The translations under genes and the position numbers were made by a program. This document shows, one piece after another, positions 13,501-28,500 of a DNA stretch of 64,000 nucleotides (positions are counted from its first letter, which is position 1; each line of letters starts with the position of its first letter). The DNA is from Ifrita kowaldi (Eukaryota > Chordata > Aves > Passeriformes > Cinclosomatidae), in assembly GCA_013398055.1 (NCBI GenBank), contig VZRS01014182.1, positions 372,807 to 436,806 on the forward strand. The letters run 5' to 3'. The notes under the pieces are model-generated. The model was not told the origin of the DNA, did no database searches, and saw only the letters and a program-made list of their open reading frames with translations.

Positions 13501-16500
13501 TTATAATTCTTTTTCCACCCAGCCTTCTCCTTTTGTTAAAAAATGCATTAAGCAAGCTGTCTTACTACAACATTGGATGTTTCCATAACCTTGGAATTCA
13601 TCTTCCAAAAGATATTAATATCTAATTCTGAACATTATTCAGATAGTTTAGTTTTTATTTTATTATGTCACATAAATGTAGCATAAAATTTGTTTTGTAA
13701 TTGAACTGAAGTATTTGAAGTAAAAAATTTCATGTGTTCTCTTCCCCTCTCCCCTTCCCTGTCTGAATTAGGGGTTGATATAGAATCAGCTCGAAAAGAA
13801 GAAGAACGAATAATGCTAAGAGACGCAAGACAGTGGCTCAACAGCGGCCATATAAATGATGTCAGGCATGCAAAATCTGGTGGTACAGCACTTCATGTAG
13901 CTGCTGCTAAGGGCTATACAGAAGTCTTAAAGTAAGTGCGATTTAACGTTTTCATGTTTTATTGTTTTGATGTAATGCTAATTGGGCACTTTGAACTTTT
14001 AGAGAGTGTATCTTGCAAATCCCAGTCTCTAGAATGATAGGTTTTCAAAGCTTGATTTTATGTTTTCAGGCACTCATAAATCATGATGTTGTTAGCTTTC
14101 TATTTTAAGTCATTCAAAATATGAATACAGTATACATGTTTAGCCTGCATACTTAAGAACAGTGATAAAAAATTGACGTGTTTCTAAAGCCAGCTATGTA
14201 AACAAGCTTAAGATCTTCCTATAATGCCAGTTAGCATCTGGGTTGGTGCATATTTTCAAGACACCATATTTATTTCCATACATAATGCAAGGTTTGTAAT
14301 CCAGGCTAAAAGTTTTTACAGTTAAAAACCAGGTGATTTAATTTTGTGTTTTGACGATGTTGTTGAAAATGATGACTCTTGAAATCTTCACTGGAAAGCT
14401 TTAGGCTTTTGGTGTCCCCTAATTCACAGCTTTGCTTTAATGTAGTATCAGTACACATCATAACAGATTTAATTTCTTTTTCATCAAAGCTCTTTTATTG
14501 TAGTAAAGCATAATTAGTAATACATTGCTTTAACATGACTGCAGATTTATTTGACTGCTTTAGCAGTGCTAGGAGCACTTACCTGCTGTAACATGAGTGA
14601 AAATGAGCATACATCCTGACTGTGATTATTGGTTCCTTAAAGGTCTGCAGAGCAATTTATTGAATGGGAGTTCTGTTTCAAAAAACCCTTATGCTTCAAC
14701 ATGATGAAGACAAATTATTCTGTTGGAAAAGAGTAATTTTTGTTTTGGAGTAGCAGGTGTCTGTAAGGGAGTTGTATCTATAACTGGGTGCTTTTTAGCT
14801 CCCTCAGTTATTGTCTTTTTTGTAGTCCAGTCTGTATACTTCTCCTAGGAGAGGCAAAACATATGTGCAGGCAGTTCTTGTGGTTGCTTCGAATTATCAA
14901 AAATACGTGCTCTGTATTGGATGCAAGACTTTGCAGCTGAGCATGTGTGGAAGTTGACTCACAGGAGGATATTACTATAAGTATATTGGCTCTTGAGAAA
15001 CTGAGAGAATTTTTTGAAAAGAATAGTTTGTTGTCATGTGATTTTTAACAATTATGGACAGTGGTTCAGAGAGCTCTTAGCCCTTTACATAAAAATATTC
15101 GTTAGGTTAAGTGTCCTTTGTCACTTTGATGCTCACGTGAGAACCATGCTGAATGTGAGTGCTGAATGCAGGCAGAACAGCAGATCTTCTCTTTGAGGAG
15201 CTCTGCTCCCTCTCAGAGAACAGTTGGAGCATGTAAACAGTAGATTTTTGCAAAAAGTTAATAACAGGAGATGAAAGTTTCAAGCAGCTAATGTTAGAAT
15301 GGAAGGAGGTTTTAATAGCACCCTCCTTGAATAGAATAAAAAGAACTGTATCTAACAATTTTTTACATTTTACAACTCTTTTCCCTAGAAAGGGTTTTGT
15401 CTATTACTGCATGAACAGAGAAAAATGTCTAACTGTATAGAAACAATGGTCTTTGAAGAGGAAGTTTATAGAGAAGAAAATGCAAAAGGCTGTTTTTCTT
15501 AAATTTGCTTTAAAATATATATATACATACACACCTACTAAACAATGAAAACGCAGAAGCTTCTGTGAGAAGTAAAATTAATCAATTGTCAATAGCCCAA
15601 CTAAAATATCCATGAGAAAAAAAGGAGAAAGATGTTATCATAGAACAGTTCTACAATTTTTACGAAAATTTATTTATCTCTGTCGTCAGTGTCAAGATCT
15701 ATTTCTTTTAATTTCTTCAGGCTTTTAATACAGGCTCACTACGATGTAAATATTAAAGATTATGATGGCTGGACACCACTTCATGCTGCTGCTCACTGGG
15801 GTAAAGAAGAAGCATGTCGCATTTTAGTGGAAAACCTTTGTGATATGGAGGCTGTCAACAAAGTGGTAGGATTTTTATGTAATCCTTGTCAAGATACAAA
15901 GTTCTGGTCTCTAAAGTGACTTTAGAAGCCAGGGTAAGAAAAGTGATGATAAACTGCTGTTTACTGTACGTGGAGCTTTATATAATGCATGTGTTGTCAA
16001 ATCAGCATGGTTGTGTTCAGAACTAAATTCTCTGATTGTCTAAATTGATTTCTAGGCCGACTTTATTCTATATTAAATGATCCATTCAGTGTTTGACATG
16101 GAAATGCACAATAGAAAGAGTTTGTTGACATTTCAGAGGTACAAAATTTGTGACTTGATGGATTGCATTCAGGCTTTCATTTGATCTCTGAAGATGATGA
16201 TGATGCCTTTGGGTAGTGTTTTAACTCTTAAAATCAGCTTATGTTGATATGTTAGAATTGTCACTATATTATGCTGATTTGGGTGTGGTGGAAGAAACTT
16301 GTGGGCATCTCTGGACCCCCTGGGCATGACCTGAATGCTTCCTAAGCTCTATTTCTTCGACTTTTATGCAATGGCCTGTGTAGCTTGCTGGTCTTGCTCC
16401 CAATAGGCACAAATATATTTTGAGTCATATAGCCATCGAAAGGATCCAAACCTTTTCATTCAGCTGCATAAATGCTGAGCTCTCATTCTTCTCCCTGTAG

Positions 16501-19500
16501 TGTGTTTTACAGATAGATTCTGTTCTGCTTCCAATTTATGTGTTAGATTTTTTACTAGGTTTATGAAAACGTGGATGTAATACACTAGAGAGCACTCTCA
16601 TAAAAGTATGTTCAAATCCACTGGACAAGAATAAGAAAAAAGGAGGCATAGAGAGGTGTCAGCTCAGGGGGTTTTTTTTTGTATATGGGCTTGTGTCTGC
16701 AAGCTAGGAAAGATTTGCCTGTTTTTAAGTAAGCTAGTAAGCATTTTTGCTTTTGGAGATACGAGGATTGAAAACTCTGGGTTTAGTTCAGTTGTATGTG
16801 CGTAGCATCTCGGAGAGCTCAGCCATTGTTGTTTAGGCACCTGACTTCAGGTATTAACTGTTGCAGATTTTGGTTTAAGATGTAACCTTCCAACTGCAAC
16901 AGTTTTTTGCAAAGTGACTTCTTGTGGTCATAGTAGGTCTAACTACCAGGTAATAGCTACCTAAAAATAGAAGGCCACATTAAAAACTGTAGTCATACTA
17001 CAAATATAGACTTGTGATAATAGTTCAAATGGCAGAAGACCTCAAGCTGTTTTGGCTAATGCTTGTTGAAAGGTGCACATGCTTCTGCTGTATTATCAGA
17101 AGTGTAATGGATGTGAAAATTAGTGGTTTAAAGGTTCATCTTTTCTAACAAGTTAAGATAGTCTTCACAGTGTAATTAGGAATAAGTTTGCCTTTAGTTA
17201 ACATTTTGAAAAACTGAAATAAGCACAGACAAACAGGAGCACCTTTCATTATTTTTATAAGCTGCTGTGGCCACTTTCAAATGACAACTCTGTTTTTACT
17301 ACTGGTTATTGTACAGAACTACTTACTAGTTTGATCTTGTCATGATCCTCCCAACATCTCAGTGAGTCCACCCAGCACATTGATGCAGCTGCATTTATGC
17401 CAGTGAACCTAGGACTTCCCTCCCTAGATTCCAGCCTTCGGGTATATGTCCCATAGAAATCATACACTAAGGAGAAATATGAACAAGTGGTTGTAGCAGA
17501 TCTTTTATAAAATTGAATGAAAATTGTAAAATACAGTTTTGCTGTAAAATGTGAAAGCATAACTACTTAAATTTAGTATAACTTGCTTAAATAATTTAAA
17601 CTTAAAAAATCAAGCTATTTGTGATAGTCTAAGATGGGCAAGATACTGAACTGCTCAGGATCCATCCATTCAGCTGCCATTGTGACCAGTTGTTTGGAAC
17701 TAGTACTGTAAGAATTATATTCGTCGATCAACTTTTCATTCGTAGTGTTCTCTTCTTCCTTCAAATGACAGTAAAATTTTATTGTCATGTCTTTATCACT
17801 TAAAAACATGTTTACTCATCAGGTGTAAATGTTTTTGTTTCAATTACACCCCTCTGCTCAAAAAAAAGTCATATTGCAAGATTGTTTTCAAATACTGACA
17901 GACTAACAGTTTGCAGTAGAGCTTGATTCATATTTTCCAGTTTCTCTCTTTAAATGTTCTTTTTAACCTGCATCATCATGTGATGAGAAGACATCGTAGT
18001 CCAATACATTTAAATTCTGTTGTACAACTATGGTGTTTTACTTCTTCCTCTTCTCCAGGGTCAGACAGCATTTGATGTGGCAGATGAAGATATTCTAGGA
18101 TATTTAGAAGAGTTACAAAAGAAGCAGAATCTGGTAGGTCTTGTGCATATATATATATATATAAAATTATACATATGATTATGGTATCCAACTCAGGGCA
18201 GCATATAGATTAAAACCAAAGCTTTAAATTTGGGTCTTCAATTCAGGTGATGCCACAGTCATCTCAAAAGGTCTTTCATGCCCTTACTTGGTCAGCTATG
18301 GTGACCAAAAAAGCCTTGGAAGAAAACAGGTGATCTACGTGCCTTGTCCAGTGGGCATTTTATGATCTGAAGTATCAACAAAGAGCATCTTACTGGGAAT
18401 AACAGTTCCTAAGATTTTTAGAGCTTTGAACATTCATACTTGGAAAGTTTATACACATTCTAGTGTTTGTAGTATTTAGAGATTTCCTTCTATTTGTAAC
18501 TTTGTCACACTGATACTGTTCTAACAATTAAACTGTATCATTCTGTTTTGAAGCTGCATAGTGAAAAACGTGAAAAGAAATCTCCCCTAATTGAATCCAC
18601 AGCCAACATGGATAATAATCAGACACAGAAAACATTCAAAAAGTAAGTAAAATAGGAAAAATTATGAGCTCTTTAAAAGGATGACTTTATAAGCTGTCAC
18701 AAAGTTCTACTTAAAAGGCTGTAGTAAATCTTTCAGTACTTAGTAAATACTTCTCTTTTCAAACTCAGTAAGGAGACACTGATTATGGAGCAAGAAAAGA
18801 ACGCATCTAGTATAGAGTCTCTGGAGCAAGAGAAAGCAGATGAAGAAGAAGAAGGAAAGAAGGATGAATCCAGTTGTTCTAGTGAAGAGGAAGAGGATGA
18901 TGACTCAGAATCTGAAGCAGAGACAGGTATGTTGATTGGAGCATTGCCTTTCATTAAATATTTACTTTATAAATTTACTTATTTAATATCGTGCAATACA
19001 GAGTTAAATATGTTACATTTCACTTACTCTTCTGTATTTCACTAAGTTTACAGTCTATTTAAAGCAAGTTTATATATGTCTAAAGTCAAGTCATAACAGA
19101 TGTATCAAATGGATGTCTTCACTGGTGGCTACTTAGATTAAAGCTATTAACCAACTTACTTGATTAGCTGCTTAACAATTGATGTTTTTAATTAAATAGA
19201 TAGAATAATACAAGCCTAAAGTTGCATGTCAGAAAAAGTTAGAAGATCGAATTAGAGAGGAAGACTTCGTAGCAGTATTTGCCTGTGGAACTGGCATAGA
19301 GATTGGATCAGTGGAAGTGCAAACATTCTCATTTGTTCTTACCATCCTGAAGTAATTACCAATTAATCAGGCTCATGTATTCATAAAGTAGTAGTGCATA
19401 TATTTTCAGTGTGTACTGAGATTAACTTTTAAAGGTGTTATTTTAATGTTAACTGGTATTTCATATATAACTTCATTTCAAGAGGAATGTCCTTTGAAAA

Positions 19501-22500
19501 GTTTTGCATTGTATGCAAAGTTGCATGCACATTACTCTCTATTTCTCTCTTGAGAAATGGAACTCGTGGGTTGTTTTTTTATTGAACAATTATCAGAGTA
19601 GCAAGTACTGATACAAGAACAGCATAGCATCTTTTCCTTTCAAACCAGAAAACAAGTGTCAGGCAGTAAGTGTTTAAAGACGTATGCTCAATCCTAATAA
19701 AGAATATTAGAATTGCAATGCAGCAATACAATACATAGACATGGATGTCATTAGAAATAGCTTGTTACTATTTTATGCTTAAACTTCTAAAAATAAGTAA
19801 CCCTTTTTGGTGAGCTGTCAGTTTTCATTTTAATACATGCTAATTTCTTCACCTGAAAAGATAAGACTAAGAAAGTATTTTAGAGCTAGCCAATCAATCG
19901 TAAGCATTTAATGTAGGTAGAAGTAAAAATAACTTACGAAGCCAAACTTTCTGTTGTGATTTAATTATTTTTTTGCATTTCGAATTCATCCAGTATTTCA
20001 GTATGAAGCTGAAAAAAAATGTCTGTCAAGCTTTGTAATTACTCTTTTACCTTAGTGTACTTGCGTCCGTTATTTACAGAGCTTTGCTAAACTCAAACTA
20101 CTTATAATATATAACATGTAGTAATTTCTCTGTCACTGAGCTGACTGTAATGTCTGCTGAACTTTATGACTCTGGTAACTGTGTTCTCTTCATTGCCAGT
20201 AGTTTGTGCCAGGAAAATTTGACTGTGACACAAGAATTAATTTATGTAAACTTCGGGGGTTTTAATATCAACAAGGCTTTATCATACTTTATTTGGCAAG
20301 ATACACTTTAAGCTTTTCCCTGAAGAGTTACATCTCTTAAGTTCCAAGATCGTACTTTCCCTTTTTTTTACCATTATTCAGCTGAAGGTAGTGAAAGATT
20401 TTTCTAGTGAAAAATCTTATTATTATAAGGAGCATTCTGGTTGTGAAATATTCTAACAGTGCTCAATGTTGTGAAGTACTGGAAATGATAATTTCTAATC
20501 TTTTGGGATGTTTAAAATGTTTTCCTAAAACTTTATTTTATTTCTTTGGTTACATGAGAATGTAGTTTAAAAACAATTACACTTCTGTCCATAAGTCCAA
20601 GAAGGGAAGTATGAATATGAAAGTAGCATATTGCAAAGGATAGGGAAACAAGATAAAAAATAAAATTTTCATCAGTTCAGGTTTTGTAACTTACTTTTTT
20701 TGACATACTTCATTTTTTTTGAAAATTAGTCAATATCAGCTCAGCCATGCATACAACTATGTTCTTGCTGTTCTAGAAATAATTTCAGAATACAGTTGTG
20801 AAAAATCCATTTTTCTCCTTCCGTGCTCTCACTCCTGATAACTTTTTCTGTGTATTTTAGAGATGTGTTACTTACTCACGAATTTCTATCAGATTTGCCT
20901 GTGCATCATCTCAAATTGTACTCTCAGTCCACATTGCCTTGTTCAGCTTTTTATCACCTAGAATTTTACCACCATTTTTTTCACGTGTTTAAAAAGAACT
21001 TTCCATTATGTGCCTTTGGTTATGTAAGCTGTTTGTTTATATTTGCATTTGTTTACTGCATAACTAACATTCAAGACATCTATTCAACTATGTCTGTAAC
21101 TAAAACAAGTATGTAACAGCAATACCATTGATTATGCAATTTCTAATTGTCGGTAAATACTTTGTGGAATTTAAGTGTTAGTTGTGAGAACACTGCAGTG
21201 CAAGGAAAACCTTACATACTTTCTAAATTAATTACTCCTATGCTGTATGGGTCGTGTAGATGTAAAGATGTGTTTATAGTAGGGCCAAAACCAGTGGGGA
21301 CTGAACCTCATGTTGCATCATACTGCACAGATAGGAGGCAACATCCCATCCCAAAAAGTATGCAGTTTGAATAGGTAAAACAGAAGCGAGGTGTAACATG
21401 AAGCTCAAGCAAAGGCGGTGACAGCACTTATTGTATCACAATCATGACATTTTCTGTATGATTGTGTAAGAAGGGTTAAGGTTCATAAACCACGGACAGA
21501 GGAAGAAATTTGGACAAAGCAGAAGAGAGTAGGTAGGTAGACAGTGAAATGTAGGTAAGAAAAACAAGGGACATAGATGGAATGAAGCAAATGGAAAATC
21601 AGTGTTCTGAGAGGCGAGTCCCTGCCTCAGCTCATTCTGGTGACCAGAATTCCTGATGGGGTTCTCTGTACAGTTAATTATTTCTTTGAACTCAACATGC
21701 ATAGTTATCAGAGAATGAATATTTCACTTTGAATTGGCACCTACCTTCTGTACTTCCAAGTAACTATTACAGAATCACAGAATCAAAGAACAGTCACGGT
21801 AGGAAGGGAGCTCTGGAAATCATCGAGTCCAGGGTCATCTAGAGCAGGTTACACAGGAAAACTTCCAGGTGGGTTTTGAATGTCTCCAGAGAGGGAGATT
21901 CCACAGCCTCCCAGGGCAACCTCTTCCCGTGCTCTGCTACCCTCAGTGTTCTTTCTCATGTTGAGGTGGAACTTCCTGTATTTTCGTTTATGGCTGTTGC
22001 TCCTTGTCCTGTCACTGGACACCACCAAAAAGAGTCTGGCACCATCCTCAACACCTGCCTTTGAGATATTTATATGCATTAATGAGTTCAGATTACACGC
22101 TAACATACCTCCTACTGTTACAGTTTTTATGGTCATTAGGCAGCTACTAAAATACAGGGTTCTGGGGAGACTGAAATCTCTGTCTCCAGAGGTTTCCGAG
22201 ATGCGACTCATCAAAGCCTTGAGCAACCTGATCCATAGGCAGTATTGACCCTCCTTTGAGCAGAAGGTTGAATTAGGGGATCTCCTGAATCACTTTGAAC
22301 CTGAATGATTCAGTGGTTCTGTCTCTGCATCTCTGAGTGGTAACACTTGATGAATACAAAAAAAATTGTTGCATGCACAACCTTTTGGCAAAAAAGGTGG
22401 ACCTAGCTAAGATAAAAATTGGGAATGAGGGAGAAAATAAATAATAAAATGCTGTTCATAAAGCTGACTGTCAAATTTGTTAGCTGGAAATTCAGCTTGG

Positions 22501-25500
22501 TGTTGTAAAGGTGCTGAAACTGCGAATGAAAAATGAAGATTAAATCTTGTAAATATTTTGCAGATAAGACCAAAACCTTGGCAGCTAATAATGCAAATAC
22601 CACAAGTACACAATCAGCATCAGGAGCTGTGACGGCGCCTTCAGTAGCTGGTGGCCAAGGGGCACCTACATCACCTGTTAAGAAGGTAAAAGAAAATACC
22701 CTTCTCGTGATTTTCTATTTCTTTTTTTCTGTGTAGGCGTATCTTTCTTGATTCTAGTGTAAGCAGTAGATTTGGTTATCCAGTGAATGGATGAAAATAT
22801 GTACAGATTCTTAAAATACTTCCTGTTCTTCCCCAGAAACTGTTCATTTTTTTTTTAAATTTTGAATGGTTTTAATTCTGAACAGGGATTTAAAATACAG
22901 AACTATGAAATAGCTGAATGTAAAATACTTCTAAAAAGGAAAAATTCTGTTGCACAGTGAGTGGAGTTCTTGTGTTTTCTGAAGCTAAACTTCATCTTTT
23001 GAAAATCTTTTCTGTGTCAGACTCCTCCAGAATTTCTAGAAACTACCGTTCTAGTGTCTCTCTGTGCCGGTATTTCTGATGCACTTAACTCAAGGGAGAC
23101 AGGCATGACTAAGTGACTTTTAGGAGTCCCTTGAAGCATTCAGTTAGTGCTTTGGCACAGAAGTTGAAAATGATAACTGAAATAATAAGAAGAAAGTGCT
23201 GTAGGTCTCATCCCTGTTTCAATATGGTTAGGACCTTATGGAAGAGCTACATAATAGAGACACATGATTTATTCAATGCACAGCTTAAAACCACACCTAG
23301 CAAAGCCATATTGCATGCTGGAAAATTTTTGCACCTTGTAACTTTACAGGAAAAGTTAATTTGAATGAACTTCAGTTTTACTTGGTAAATTACTTTTAGA
23401 ATATCAGAGCAAACTGGATAGTAAGCCGGTAAGTCTTCATTTTTCATTCATTACAACTTTTGTCTACACATCATAGTCAAAGTGTAACCGTTTACTGATG
23501 CTTCTGAAAAGCATGTTCAGGAGAAGTGGTAGTCTTGATGTACTGAAGCCACAGTAGAAAGAAAAGACATACTACTAGGAGAATAGTATGTAGTGTATTT
23601 TGCTCCTGGGAGCTTTCTGGGATTATGCTTTCATATTCACAGTAGAATCTAATAGTGATTCTTCTTACAAAGTATACTTTAATGTAACAGGTGCAGGTAT
23701 GTGATTTAATGGTATGGGGGGATATTTTTGTAAGAGAGGAAATAAGCTTGATTTTAATCTAAATTATTACCTTCTACAAATCATCAATACTTTTTTAATT
23801 TTATTATACAGTAATTAATTGTTTGTATTTTGGTCTTTTAGGTTAAAAGTGCAGACTAAAAGTAAGCTGTAGTTATCTTCCTATTACTATGTGAAAAGCT
23901 CGGGGCCTTCTGTATCTACGATACAAATGCACATTATATCAAAATTATTATCTTGTAGTGTAGCAGATACATGTGATCTAAAGGAGCAGTTACAGCTCCC
24001 ATCAATAAATAAAAGGGCTTTAAACTGTTTTTACCAATGAAGGGAAAGCAGCACTCTGTGTGTGATCTTGCACCTACAATTGCACCTGCCTTTTTGGGTC
24101 TGCACCATCTGTTCTACTGTAGCTGCACTTCTGCTTTTACATCATAGATGGCCAAACCAAGGGGTGCAGATGCAGTGTACTAAGCTAGAAGTCAGGTTTT
24201 CTTCTCCATGGCTTTCAGTAATGCTGCTCTCTGCAGGTACTGAAGGTAAGGCAAGTTTGGGAGGATAGCTACGCTAGTGTGGGATGTGGTTAAGGGATAT
24301 GAATGACACATGGTAAGAAGATAAGAAGTATGTTAGTGTGACTCTTCCAGTATTCTCAACAGTGTGAGGATTTAGATCATGGACCTCCTAAGGTCACAGA
24401 TTTTTTTGTTCTCTTCTATGCAAGCTGTAATTCTGTCTCTGAATGAGCTAAACATGCTGTGTAACATTTAGTTATAATCTGCTACTAAGGTTTTAAGTAT
24501 CTTAATGCTTTTTGGTATTTTGTGTTGTAATGAAGAACTACATAATATAAACCTAGGAACAAACTATATGGTGTTTAAACAACCTTTTGTTTCTATTTTC
24601 TTTTCTTTCAATCTTCATCTTTGTCTTGTCTTAATTGGCTTTAGTATGATTTCATTCCTCCTATCATGCCTGTCGTGGAGTCAGTAGATCCTGCATCATG
24701 GAGGCAGGGCTTGCGCAAAACTGGCATTGTTCTTGTGCCCAATAAGGGTGAAAAATCTATGGTGAGGTTCTTGTGTGCACAGGTTTATGTACAGGTTGCA
24801 AAATAACATATTTAATAAAAATGTTAATACCAGACTTGCATGTTTCTAAATTTTTATCTCAAGTTCACAGCGTGTATTACAAGGTGTGGCTTTTTGGAAG
24901 CTAACTTTTATAGGAGTGGTATTCCTTGACCGGTCTTACATTTCTTATCTCATTGACTAATTTAAGAGAAAAGTGCATAGGTTGCCTCTCACTACAACTT
25001 CCCTACAAATTCGGTACTTACGATTATTAAAAACAGTTGTGTTCTCAAATCTCTGCAAGGAGCATGAGTTACCATGGGTAATGTAAATGTATAATGTAAA
25101 TTCATTTTCATGTGTTTTATAGTTTCCAACATCTACAACCAAGATTTCTCCCAAAGATGAAGAAAGGAAAGATGAATCTCCTGCTTCATGGAGGTTGGGT
25201 CTTAGAAAAACTGGTAGTTATGGTGCACTTGCAGAGATTACTGCTTCCAAAGAAGCTCAGAAAGAAAAGGACTCTGCAGGTGTTATGCGTTCTGCATCAA
25301 GTCCTAGACTTTCCTCTTCACTGGACAACAAAGAAAAGGTAATAATTTTCACGGTAAAACAAGATTTTGATGAGTTCATATACCTTTCTTAGTATAGATG
25401 TTAATGGCGTATTATAGAAGCAAGATTGTAGTACACATCTGTTCTTTACTAAAATTCCAAAAAGTTACATTACAGAGCTTATCTCTCAAAGTGTGATATG

Positions 25501-28500
25501 CTCCTTCAGTGTCTGGTGACCTGGTACATAGATCTGGTATTTAACCGTTTTTTAGGACTTGCAAAGCTAGTAGTAGTTTTTACAATTTGGGGACATCAGA
25601 GGTTTGATAGCTTTTGCATCACTTGAAGAATGATGCTAAAAGAATCTTGTAAATGAAAGAAGTCTCTTTTGTATTAATTTTCATTTTGTAGTGATTTTTT
25701 AATTACAAAAATTGGTTCTGTAACTAAACATGGATACGCTGAACCAAGTGTTATTCCGGTAGCTGAGCAAAATAGAACTTGTGGTTCTATTTCAAATACA
25801 AATGTTCGTATGATTTAAGAATTAAGAATAATAATGTCCTGTACTATGTAAAAATACTGAACCAGTTGCTTTCAGGAATCACTGTTGAAATTGTACTGCA
25901 GCAAAGCAGAGAAAAGAGAAATCAAGTCATTAGCATCACTAGAATGGAAACATTAACAGTTTCCTTTTCCTGTTGTAGTCTTTTATATTTAACTAAAGCT
26001 TAAAACTCGCTTCTGTGATGTATGGGTCATAATAAATACAGCTGGAGTTGTCATAATGATGATTTTTCCAGACAAGATAATCAATAATAGTAACACTTAA
26101 TAAAAAACTAATGTCTTTCAGGAGAAAGATGGAAAAGGAACTCGACTTGCATATGTTGCACCTACAATACCAAGACGGCTGGCCAGTACCTCTGACATTG
26201 ATGAAAAAGAAAACAGGTGACTGTGAAGTTATATATATATTTTTTAATATAAAATTTAGATAAGATTTTAGAGTGGCTGACAAACTTACATGTTTTAAAA
26301 CAGTGCTAATTTATAGCATTATCTGGCTGTATAGATTGTGCTAATCCATATGGCAATCCAATTCCTGAAGATTTTTGACCTTGTAAATTATAATGACCCT
26401 TTCTCGAGTCCAAATTATTCTGTGAGAAGAGCAGAACTGGGCAATGAGTGTTGTCTTCTTGGGAAAGAAAATAAATAAAATCCAAAATATGAAGTCCTAA
26501 TCTTTTAAGCCTTTGGAGGGTGCTAAAAGTATTTTACTACTTTGTCTTGAGTCACAAAGTGCTGCTACTGGGCTACATTATTACTTTTGATTATGATAAA
26601 ATAATGTGTTTCTTATGGACTTCACTTAAAACCATATTGTGCAGCAGCAGTACAGAAATCACAGATTAGATAAGCAGTTCTTCTATTTTTCTTGTTTACA
26701 TGTTGACCTTTCATTATCTTTTGGAGATTTTTACTTTCTTTGCTGCTATTGCTTCTGTAGCTTTGAGAAAGCAAGAAACAAATATTAAGTGCATAGGCTT
26801 GCTACCTGTTAGGATTTGGGGTATTTTTATGGCATATTACACAGTCAGAGCCCTCCTATTTTTCACTTCTCCTTTATTGACGTTCTTCCCGCTCTTTATT
26901 GAGGAATGTTTTCTGCAGTTACTGTAGAATGCGTAGAACAAAACTTAGAGGTCTCCATAATGCCTTGGTTTTGGTTGGATCATTTGGTTGGACCCAGGGT
27001 TCCAACATCTAGATAGCTGAATGTTGAATTACCTGAACTGAAAATCCTTTCATTGCTCAAAATGTGCTGTTACAGTCCTTGTCTGTAAGGTTGATAATTT
27101 CTTTATGCCTGAAGAGGAATGTCTTTGTTGCTGTTCTTGAGAACTGTTTGTTTCAATGCAAACACAAGAAAAATATGATCCTTTCTTTTGCTTGTGGAAA
27201 GTTGCTTAAGTTCAGTCTCTGGGTGACAAATTCTGTTTCGAAGCAGGGATATTTCAGATCTCACATTCCCCTAAAGTTCAGTGTAATTTGTTAGCATTTC
27301 TCATTTTACTTGGCCAGATGTTTTTTAATCTGTATTTCTATAAGGGGCCAATTTGGAGTTTCTGTGCTATCATCCTCTGGACTACTATATTCTTTGAGGC
27401 TGAATTTCTCAGGTTTGGTTTGTTTTTAGAGAGGTTGTTATTGTTTCAGTTTTTATTCTTTTGAGATCTTCTAAAAAGCTCTTGTTCTTCAGAAGTGTCT
27501 TAGCTAGATGATACCTTAGCATTTGAATAAATACTTAATTCCGTTTTATTCCTTAGAAGCTGTTATTGCTTGTGACAAAGGGATTAAGTTTTTCTTCAGT
27601 GTTGAGGTTTATTTGTGTCCCTGTTGTGCCAGTCTTGACTTATTCACAGACACAGTTCCAGAAGTGCTTATCAGCAATAGTACGGTTTTTCTCATATCCA
27701 TTGGGTTAACTGCAGTCAGCAGGTCTGTGAGTCCTGGTGCTCATCAATACAACTGATCTTTTTGAGAGCTTTCTGTATGCCTTGCTGTACCAGAGATGAA
27801 GCCTGCTTTTAGGCATCATTACTTTGCCTACCGTGTGATGTGGCAGACAACCCAGCCTACCTAAAGCCATAAGAGATTTTTGACATTTGTTCTGACCTTG
27901 TTTACATGAAGAATTTAACCATCTGCCCTACAGGTACCTTAATAAATTATTAGGGTCTCTGCCTTTGCCAAAATCTTTGCCCTGGTTGCTTAGCTTAATG
28001 CTGGGTTCTTGCTCTGCATAACACCTACTTGTCTTGTGAATTGGTGATGTAGTGTAATCCTAGCTAACATCCTAGTGTGAGTGATGGAAATGGCTTCAAG
28101 AAGAATCCCAGCTGGGCTTTTAGATTAACAAATGTCAGACACCCAGCCTCAGTTGAGTAGCCAGTGCTACAGCAAAAGTGCTATGGTGTCTTGGCAAAGT
28201 GGAACCTTGAGTAATTATGGAAGATTTGTTATGCAGCAGGACCTTTCTGTGGTAGATAATATCTTAGAATTTGTGTTTCTCTTTGCTGGTAAGAAACAAC
28301 ACTAAATTGGTCTCCGTTTCATCATTTTCTAAAGTTGTTTCCAGCTGTAGAAGTGCTAACGTAAGTTTTCATGCAAAAAGAGATATATTATGATGGCCAA
28401 AGGTATCTGAACATAAAATACATATTTTCAAAGTTTTGTTTTATTTTGCTTTGTTCACCTGGTTGCCTTATATATATATAGTTTTGTAAAAGACGTTTTA

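Larger units (their letters stand above)
18927..22563 (+). other. PPP1R12A: intron, 3.6 kb, with CR1 pair
   Basis: AT-rich sequence; the 3' third contains two CR1 LINE fragments in opposite orientation (listed separately). No extra exon with MYPT similarity seen. Open frames near 20823-21116 and 21849-22248 are chance or CR1-derived. Confidence 0.75.

Noticed and set aside
18733..18954. Minus-strand Ser-rich open frame
   Set aside because: It is the complement of the acidic GAA/GAT codons of the real exon 18769-18926.
21849..22248. Overlapping open frames of 122 and 125 codons on opposite strands
   Set aside because: They lie across two diverged CR1 fragments and their junction; neither is a complete protein or has splice support.
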